From: Lingula anatina
Lineage: Eukaryota > Brachiopoda > Lingulata > Lingulida > Lingulidae
Length of the DNA stretch: 64,000 bases
NCBI RefSeq assembly: GCF_001039355.2
Contig: NW_019775508.1
Coordinates: 51,316 to 115,315, forward strand
Direction of reading: 5' to 3'
Shown: in pieces, positions 58,139 through 64,000 of the stretch
Layout: each line of letters starts with the position of its first letter
How positions within the stretch are numbered: the first letter of the stretch is position 1
Translations under genes and position numbers: made by a program
The notes under the pieces: model-generated
Databases searched by the model: none
What the model was told of the DNA's origin: nothing
What the model saw: only the letters and a program-made list of their open reading frames with translations

Positions 58139-61100
58139 GGTCTTTTATAATAATTATTAGATGTATTATAACATATATTGTATTGTAAGGATCTAAAATG
58201 TGAAAAGCATACCACATTTGGTTTTCAAATACTTTAAATATGAGAATATTTATAAATAAATTTTAAAAAATATATTTTTAAAGGAATTTTGTATTTCACT
58301 AGATGATATCCCATGGAATATGAGTATTTACTGTGTTCCACATTCAGGTCTTGGTGGCAATGGGTGCTCAGATTAGCCCGCTGACTCTGGACGGTCTGAC
58401 TCCTCTTCACCTTGCTGCCATGAGTGGCCACATGGAGACGTGCAAGTGGCTGGTGGCAAACCGGGCCAAGATTGATGCTGTGGCCAGTGATGACCGCACC
58501 CCTCTGTCCGTTGCAATGGACTACCAGCATGAGGAGGTGTCCGAGTTTCTGAGGAGGTGTGAGGATGAACTTCATGACCCAGCCAGCACCTTTGCACAGC
58601 TGAGGACTAACACTAGAACTGGGTAAGTATTTTGACTTGTTGGTATTTCTACATTTTGGTTGAAATTGTTATGAAGTAGAATAATCAGTCTTTATACAGA
58701 GACTGGTTAACTAAAACTCTTTTATTTACTGTTTGCTAAAATTTTAAGACTAGCTCCATGAAGTCCACAATTTTGATGTGGTTTTACATCTAGATCGTAC
58801 TGTGAGTCCATAGGCCTTTTCACATTGAGCATCATATTTTAATGCAACTGTACCTTCCACCTAAACAGCAGGAAGCAAACTTGCAGAAAACTTGTGAAAG
58901 GGAGTTAAGTCCCCCATGGCTTAATTACACTGCAACCTCTCAAAGCATACTGGTACAGTTGTATTGAAGATATAAAATTCCATTAAAAAGGCCTGATGTT
59001 GTCCCTCATGAACAAAGCACCTGTTCTTTAAGCTGACCATTTTATACAATGTGGCAGGTTGTTGCAATTAAGTGATCTGCTTCCCGAGTCTTACAACAAT
59101 TTTAGAGTAATTTGAAGATCCAGTATTAATATTTAATAAAGATCAGTTATGAAGAGAATAAACATTTGTGAAAATTGAAAAAAAATGTAAATGCAAAATA
59201 TCTAATTTGAAATAAAATATTTTTCTTCTCAGCAATGACCTTGGCAAGATCTCAGAAGTAGATGAGCCAGGCACAGACAGTGACAAGGAGTCTCTTCAAG
59301 TAGAACCTGGCTGGACAGATGACAAGGTATGTCCACAGATATAGTTTTATTCCAAGTTTATCAATGTATTATCTATTCTTTTAGATGTTGCGGTGCACAT
59401 GGAAAGACACATTTTCAAGCCCAACATTTTAACAAGAGTCCTCAAAAAAGAAAAGCACATTTTGAAATTTTCGGTAGATCTTGAAGTCGTCAAATCATTT
59501 ACAAATATCTTTCTGTATTAAGGAGCAAACTCCCAGCAGACCTCATTCTGCCCGAAGTCGCCCTTCATCTGCCATCGTAGTGGCTTCAGGAGAGTCTCCA
59601 GATGGTGCTGAGGAGGGTGAGGAAGAGGAGAATGTGGCACATGAAACGGAAGCAGAGCTTGAGGTGGGTATTGTTGAAAGAGTGTCTTTATATGGATTTC
59701 ATGGGTATTTACTAACCTTTTCTGCCTATAGTTTCTCTGTTTTTCAAACAAGCCAATAGCCATTTTTTATATTTACAAATTGAAAGCAGTTGAATGGATT
59801 TTAATAGACAGAGAAAGATATCAATACTGATAGTCCCAAGTGAAAAAGTGAGGAAAATCAACAATATTTTAGCTTGACTAGGTCTTATTACACCATGATG
59901 TAGCACCAGTGATGTACAGTTTTACTGACTACACACTAATAAATAGAGGGCAAAATTAGTGATTAACATCTCAAAACAGTACTGTGGTGTATATCTATAT
60001 TTCATAACCATTGTATCTGTCCCATCTGCAGGCTTCCTTGTACATGTAACAACCATTGTAAGTTTGCACCATGATGGACTTTACTGCAGCTGCATGTTTT
60101 AATAGCTCACAATATGACATATCAGAAAATAAATGTACTAGTACTTCATTCAGTTATCACGAATGTCATTTTATAGTTAACTGCACATGCACATTTCGCC
60201 AATCCATTTGTAATAAGTTATGGTTTAATAGATTTTCATTTTCATTATCAACATGCATATATATAGCAGCACTTTCATAGTAGCATGACTTGACTATTAT
60301 AAGATAATTCTACAAGGCTTTGTAACTTAAGCATATAAGTCTGCCACACATTCTAAACTGCATGTCGCATGGTTAGAAAATAGAACACAAAGCATGGTAA
60401 GGTTTAGTTGTAATTGGCATTTTATAGCAATACCACCTCAATTTACTGCATGAATACTGGATGTTTTATGTGTTTATGATATTTTTTATGGTTTATTGGA
60501 ACCGAAATAGTTGCCAGTGTTTTAAAATGTCTTGACCTCAAGCTTAGTCCATCTGAAAAATTTAATATATTATTTTCTAGATTGAAAACTGAAAGCATCA
60601 TTTTCAAAAAGCTTTTTAACATAGACAGAGGACTGTTGTTTTTGTGCATATGAAACAATTACTGCCACAATTTCATGACTTTGTATTGCAGATCAAACAT
60701 TCCATCAAATTTTCTAAGTAGCGATTTAATCTTATTTTAGGAGAAAAAGAAAATCTACGAAGAAACTCACAAGAAGATGGAAGAAAATGATGAGACTTTC
60801 CTGGACACCATCCGTGATGAGGCTGTGGAGGAGGGGGAGCCTGCGGGAGGTGAACTTGAGGTCAAACAAGACCCAGAAAATTTGACCAGCACACAGGAGC
60901 TGCAGGCACAATATCCACAGGATGTTTACCACAAAGAAGTGACTGTCTCACTGGATGTGTATTCGGAAGAACATAAAGAAGAGGTCTCTGATAAAGATAA
61001 GTCTGGGGATAAATCAATGGCTGCCCCACAGATCCTGATCCAGGCTCCTTCTGATGTGTCAGATGCATCTGTCAGTGACAGATCTGAGCCCAGTACACCC

Positions 61101-63215
61101 AGGAAGCAAACAGCAGACAAGAAAAAGATGGAGGAGAGAGGAAAATCCACAGAGGGTAGCATTCCACAGGATTCTGAAAAGGTGGCAGTTTCAAGGTCCG
61201 CTGAGGTGGAGGCTCCAGATACGGAGGTTTCAAGGTCAACAGTTGAAAGTAGAACTATATCTGAAACCACCAGTAAAACATCAGAAGTCACAGTTAAAAC
61301 AAGTGGAGAACAGAGTGACTCAGAGACAGGATCTGAGACAGAAACAGAGAGCAGTGATGCAGAAGAAGAAGAAGATGAGGGCGGTATATCTGGAAGAAGT
61401 ATCCCAGAAACCGCTTCATCAGTGACTGGAGCTACCCCATCAGGAGCATCATCTTCAATATCTGGAAGTTCTGCAACAGTGACACAGGGTGAGACCACAA
61501 CTACAGCATCACAATCAGCCAGCATTACCACTGTGACTCAGACTGAGAGTGACAGCAAGCAAGGAGTGAGTACATCAACAGCAGGGTCCACGACAAATAT
61601 TGAGGAGGAAAGTGAAAGTGAAACTGACACTGAAAGCGAAACTGAGACAGAGGAAAGTAAAAAAGATGCTAGTCAGATAACCAGAGCTGTAAGCAATACG
61701 TCCATAACAAATACTGCTGATGCTACAAGTACAGGTGTTTCTCACACAGAACAATCTGAGACTGAAACCGAAACAGAATCAGAAACAGAAGGTGAAGAAA
61801 CTGAAGCTACATCTAGAGCAGTGAGTGCTTCAAATGTTTCACACACGGGTGCTAGTAGTACTGCAGTATCACAGACTGATGTAACTCAAACAGAGACGGA
61901 AACTGAAGATCAAACTACCACTACAATGGGAAGCACTACAGCTGTGTCTGAGACAGAAGCAACCACAACAGCCACTAACACACAGGCTGAGGAAACTGAA
62001 AGTGAAAGTGAATCTGAAGATGAAAGCGAAGCAGATACTGTGGTAGAAACCTCCACTCCAGGTACTCCTAGGCGAGGTGGTGCCACAGACACAGAGGCAG
62101 AGACTACCACACAGGCTGCTGCTACTACTGATGCTAATACTGAATCTGAAAGTGAAACTGAAAGTGAAACAGAAGATGAAGGTGCAACAGATACTGCAGC
62201 CGACACATCAGCTCCAGTGACACCCAAAATAGCCTCTGTTACACCAGCACCAGCGTCTGCAGTAGAGAGTAGAACAGAGACAACCACACAGACAGCTGCT
62301 ACAACTGAGGCTGAATCTGAGACAGAAACTGAAAGTGAAACTGAAACAGAGGATGAGGATGCAACAGAGACTGCAGCTGACACTTCAGCTCCAGTTACAC
62401 CCAAAATAGCCTCTGTTACACCAGCACCAGCATCTGCAGTAGAAAGTGGAGCAGAGACCAAAACACAGACAGCTGCTACAACTGAGGCCGAATCTGAGAC
62501 AGAAACTGAAAGTGAAACTGAAACAGAGGATGAAGATGCAACAGCGGCTGATGTTGACACTTCAGCTCCAGTTACACCCAAAATAGCCTCTGTTACACCA
62601 GCACCAGCATCTGCAGTAGAAAGTGGAGCAGAGACCACCACGCAGACAGCTGCTACAACTGAGGCCGAATCTGAGACAGAAACTGAAAGTGAAACTGAAA
62701 CAGAGGATGAAGATGCAACAGCGGCTGATGTGGACACTTCAGCTCCAGTTACACCCAAAATAGCCTCTGGTACACCAGCAACAAGACCAGCCACTGCAGT
62801 ACACAGTGGAGCAGATACCACTTCCCAGACAGCTGCTACAACAGAGGCTGAATCTGAGACAGAAACTGAAAGTGAAACAGAAACAGAGGATGAAGATGCC
62901 ACAGCAGCCGATGTGGACACTTCAGCTCCAGCTACCCCTAGGAGAGCCCCTGTTACTCCATCAGGAGCTGTCACTGACACAGATACTGAAACTGCTACAC
63001 AAGCTGCAACTACTGATGCTGAGACTGCTGCCCAGTCATCAGAGGAGGAGACAGACTCTGAGGAGGAAACTGAAGAGGAGGGAGGGGAGGTGGGATCCTC
63101 AGTGCTATCTGCACCAGTGATGGTGGCAGTGTCCACCTCTGGCACAGAGAGACAAGGAGAAGGTGCTACTGGGCCCATTGTCCCAGTGCCACAGGGGATT
63201 AAGATTACTTCATGA
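43394..63215 (+). CDS. Large PLAT and ankyrin-repeat protein with Arg/Ser tract and Ser/Thr/Glu-rich tail
   Basis: Exons: 43394-43645, 44066-44070, 44170-44260, 45434-45529, 45867-45947, 46320-46367, 47932-48035, 48297-48405, 48993-49046, 49413-49475, 49681-49767, 49963-50081, 50261-50446, 50690-50725 (possibly alternative), 51571-51754, 52146-52328, 52530-52608, 52985-53137, 53593-54329, 54550-54618, 54999-55171, 55473-55641, 56073-56347, 56957-57050, 57247-57387 and 60741-63215. With one copy of the duplicated exons the frame is continuous: 6063 nt, about 2020 residues. Regions: N-terminal part of no family I recognise, rich in Arg/Lys/His (1-505); PLAT (506-643); RS tract (about 680-740) and charged stretch to 912; ankyrin repeats (about 935-1110); acidic and RPSSA-type stretch; Ser/Thr/Glu repeats (1197-2020). 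No signal peptide or membrane helix, so intracellular. RPKSAK and SRPSSA words occur in many ciliary and microtubule proteins; a role there is only a guess. Confidence 0.8.
44066..44070 (+). other. 5-nt microexon (CTAAG)
   Basis: CTAAG is preceded by GCTTTCAG and followed by GTATGC. The previous exon ends in phase 0. Joining it directly to the next exon gives AAA ATA CTA CTT TGA, a stop after four codons; adding CTAAG gives Leu-Arg-Lys-Tyr-Tyr-Phe and a long open frame. The same five bases with the same borders are at 39466-39470 in copy A. Confidence 0.7.
44319..44357. repeat. (GT)n microsatellite
   Basis: Longer than the matching run in copy A (39719-39741), as expected for alleles. Confidence 0.9.
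46368..47931. other. Long intron between exons 6 and 7 of the PLAT/ankyrin gene
   Basis: It has a decayed repeat end (GCGGATCCAGGATTTTG then a G-rich run) near 46450-46505 and otherwise unique AT-rich sequence. The short open frames have no recognisable content. Confidence 0.5.
50690..50725 (+). other. Candidate 36-nt cassette exon
   Basis: It is bordered by CACTTTGCAG and GTAAGT, starts and ends in phase 2 like its neighbours, and has no stop. Inclusion adds 12 residues (SLSALNVDLTGL) between exons 50261-50446 and 51571-51754. Skipping it also keeps the frame. Confidence 0.55.
52146..53137 (+). other. PLAT (lipoxygenase homology) domain, three exons
   Basis: It begins LCMYYIYVHTGNKIGSSTKA, then AEVHITLYGDKGRSE, then EFAWYLESVSV, YFFPCNMWL and IRELELS. 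This is the standard order of PLAT strands, including the W.LE.V and FPC..WL signatures. PLAT domains bind lipids or membrane-associated proteins. Confidence 0.9.
53593..54329 (+). other. Arg/Ser-rich exon
   Basis: A Lys-rich KKHKKKKRSRSGS stretch leads into alternating SR dipeptides (about 53690-53885), then a charged region with ERSPSD and KTPRGPR words. Such tracts are typical of splicing and other nuclear proteins, but here they sit between PLAT and ankyrin domains. The reverse-strand poly-Leu frame is a shadow. Confidence 0.85.
54923..54980. repeat. (AT)n microsatellite
   Basis: Run of about 29 AT units just upstream of ankyrin exon 54999-55171, close to its acceptor site. Confidence 0.95.
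54999..56347 (+). other. Ankyrin repeats
   Basis: The repeats are carried by exons 54999-55171, 55473-55641 and 56073-56347. Signatures seen: SIHRAARDNNHERVKELI, GWSALHTAASAGHVDIVKWL, GYTPVHLAALEGHVSCLMVL, GLTPLHLAAMSGHMETCKWL and DRTPLSVAMDYQHEEVSEFL. That is about five repeats, close to the myosin-phosphatase-targeting style of ankyrin stack. They should bind a protein partner. Confidence 0.93.
55264..57501. repeat. Direct repeat, copy A (ankyrin exons 21-24)
   Basis: It matches 57503-59776 with few differences and ends exactly at the N at 57502. It contains exons 55473-55641, 56073-56347, 56957-57050 and 57247-57387. Differences are mostly in TTA and T-run lengths and single bases. Confidence 0.85.
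56536..56720. mobile_element. Inverted-repeat element with AGGCCTTTTCACAT ends, copy 2
   Basis: Same family as 32569-32834. It shares the ends plus TTAATGCAACTGT and GAAAGGGAGT-like words. It lies in the intron between ankyrin exons 22 and 23. Confidence 0.55.
57656..57693. repeat. (TTA)n microsatellite
   Basis: Trinucleotide run, longer than the matching run at 55396-55427. A further TTA run near 58103-58138 is nearly absent from copy A. Confidence 0.9.
57740..59663 (+). CDS. Allelic copy of ankyrin exons 21-24
   Basis: If spliced after copy A, exon 24 (phase 0) would meet exon 21 (which needs two leading bases) and read GTC TGT TGA, a stop. The copies are therefore alternatives. Copy B is contiguous with the final exon at 60741. 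Confidence 0.8.
59777..60740. other. Intron before the terminal exon
   Basis: Unique AT-rich sequence with no repeat or gene recognised. The acceptor is TTATTTTAG, ending at 60740. Confidence 0.5.
60741..63215 (+). other. Terminal exon: Ser/Thr/Glu-rich tail with 57-residue tandem repeats
   Basis: It opens EKKKIYEETHKKMEEN (helical), then runs into SETETESE and TTTAT stretches. From about 62150 to 62940 a unit of roughly 57 residues repeats about five times, with fixed parts DTSAPVTPKIASVTPAPAS and AATTEAESETETESETETED. The stop codon is at 63213-63215. The 422-codon reverse frame is a shadow of this bias. Confidence 0.85.
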
Positions 63216-64000
63216 TTTGAGCATAAAGTCTGTGATAATGTATTTGATAACTATGCACCAGAAGGCATTTCTATTGACATTACAGTTTTAATGTTTTTAC
63301 ATTTTTGTCAGATATTAATAGGAACATGCCAAAGACTATCTAATTATAGAAAAGATGGCTAAAGATTCTTTTGTATAAATAATTTTATATTTTACAAAAA
63401 AGACATCCATATTTTCTTTTCCTACCAGATCTGAGATATAAATGTTTAATCAAAACTATTGCTTCTGTTTAAAAGGGATACATTAAGGTTTATTGATAGA
63501 AAGAGGCAATCTGTTGTTTAAGAATTTACTGGTGGCATGGTATTAAATCAAGCCTTAAGTTATGTACATATACCAGATCTGTTCAAAGAATCTTGTTGAG
63601 AACATGGAATGGTTTATTTTTTACAACTTGTGAAGTTTATTTTTCTTGATGACATTTGAGAAATGACTGAATCACGTATTAATTGTTAAGAATGTTTTAT
63701 TGCTATCGATTTCCATTTTGTACAATCTGTACATTGATATTTAATAGGAAAATATTTTATGTTAATAAGTAGCCAGCAAGGCACAAAGTTAATATGCTCA
63801 TATAAGTTGGTTGTGCAATGAAATGGCCTTGAAACATATGAGCTGGTCTTGAAATGTTTATGTATGTAAAATCAATCCTCTTCCTCCAGGTTAAATTTCC
63901 TGGGGGTTACTAAAAGCATCTGTATTGCATTTAAGTTGACTGAGTTTATATTTAAGTAATCTTTTGTCAATTCATTAACATTGTTGTCTTTAAGCTGTTT
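63216..64000 (+). other. 3' untranslated region and downstream sequence
   Basis: AT-rich with no further gene. The polyadenylation site was not fixed. Confidence 0.5.

Larger units (their letters stand above)
57503..59776. repeat. Direct repeat, copy B (ankyrin exons 21-24)
   Basis: It starts at the N, at sequence equal to 55264. It contains exon copies 57740-57908, 58348-58622, 59233-59326 and 59523-59663 with almost identical protein (EEELE becomes EAELE in the last). Exon 54999-55171, which must precede exon 21, is not duplicated. Confidence 0.85.

Noticed and set aside
55473-59663. A real internal doubling of the ankyrin repeats
   Set aside because: The exons cannot be spliced in series without an immediate stop, and the border is a single N.
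60926-61531. 201-codon reverse-strand open frame
   Set aside because: Shadow of the same Ser/Thr/Glu-rich exon.
61910-63178. 422-codon reverse-strand open frame rich in Ser and Val
   Set aside because: It mirrors the repeat bias of the forward exon (TCN/GTN against GAN/AGN). There are no splice signals or domain, and the forward frame is continuous with upstream exons.

Overview
The window is animal nuclear DNA. It is AT-rich, its genes are split into many short exons with GT-AG introns, and the spaces between are filled with microsatellites and small inverted-repeat transposons. The frequent ACATGTA-type words, the multi-Kunitz gene and the tandem-repeat galectin suggest a lophotrochozoan, most likely a bivalve mollusc. 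That placement is inference; no sequence here fixes the species. Single N characters at 34184, 41849 and 57502 look like contig joins in a draft assembly of a very heterozygous genome.

Layout. (1) 221-3734, plus strand: a complete five-exon gene for a secreted protein with four Kunitz domains. (2) 3735-9586: intergenic, with a 550-bp palindromic element, a small MITE and a degenerate tandem array. (3) 9614-27873, plus strand: a 21-exon gene for a single-pass membrane protein of about 1134 residues. It has three thyroglobulin type-1 domains, three copies of a small cysteine-rich domain, a tandem-repeat exon and an acidic exon, and it ends in an EpCAM-like membrane-proximal domain, a transmembrane helix and a tail. 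(4) 27874-32296: convergent intergenic space with a tandem 3' duplication and a 1.3-kb dispersed repeat. (5) 32297-37926, minus strand: a complete eight-exon, 340-residue tandem-repeat galectin. (6) About 520 bp of shared upstream sequence, then a large plus-strand gene running to 63215. Its protein of about 2020 residues has an unrecognised N-terminal region, a PLAT domain, an Arg/Ser tract, ankyrin repeats and a long Ser/Thr/Glu repeat tail.

Two large direct repeats need care. Sequence 35622-41848 recurs at 41850-46316, and 55264-57501 recurs at 57503-59776. Both pairs abut exactly at a single N. Exons of the second pair cannot be spliced in series without an immediate stop. I read both as unmerged, overlapping allelic contig ends, not real gene duplications. 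They are useful because they expose transposon insertions present in one haplotype and absent in the other.

No operon-like logic links the genes. The galectin and the PLAT/ankyrin gene are head to head and may share a promoter. All exon limits below were read by eye from splice signals and reading-frame continuity, without transcript data.
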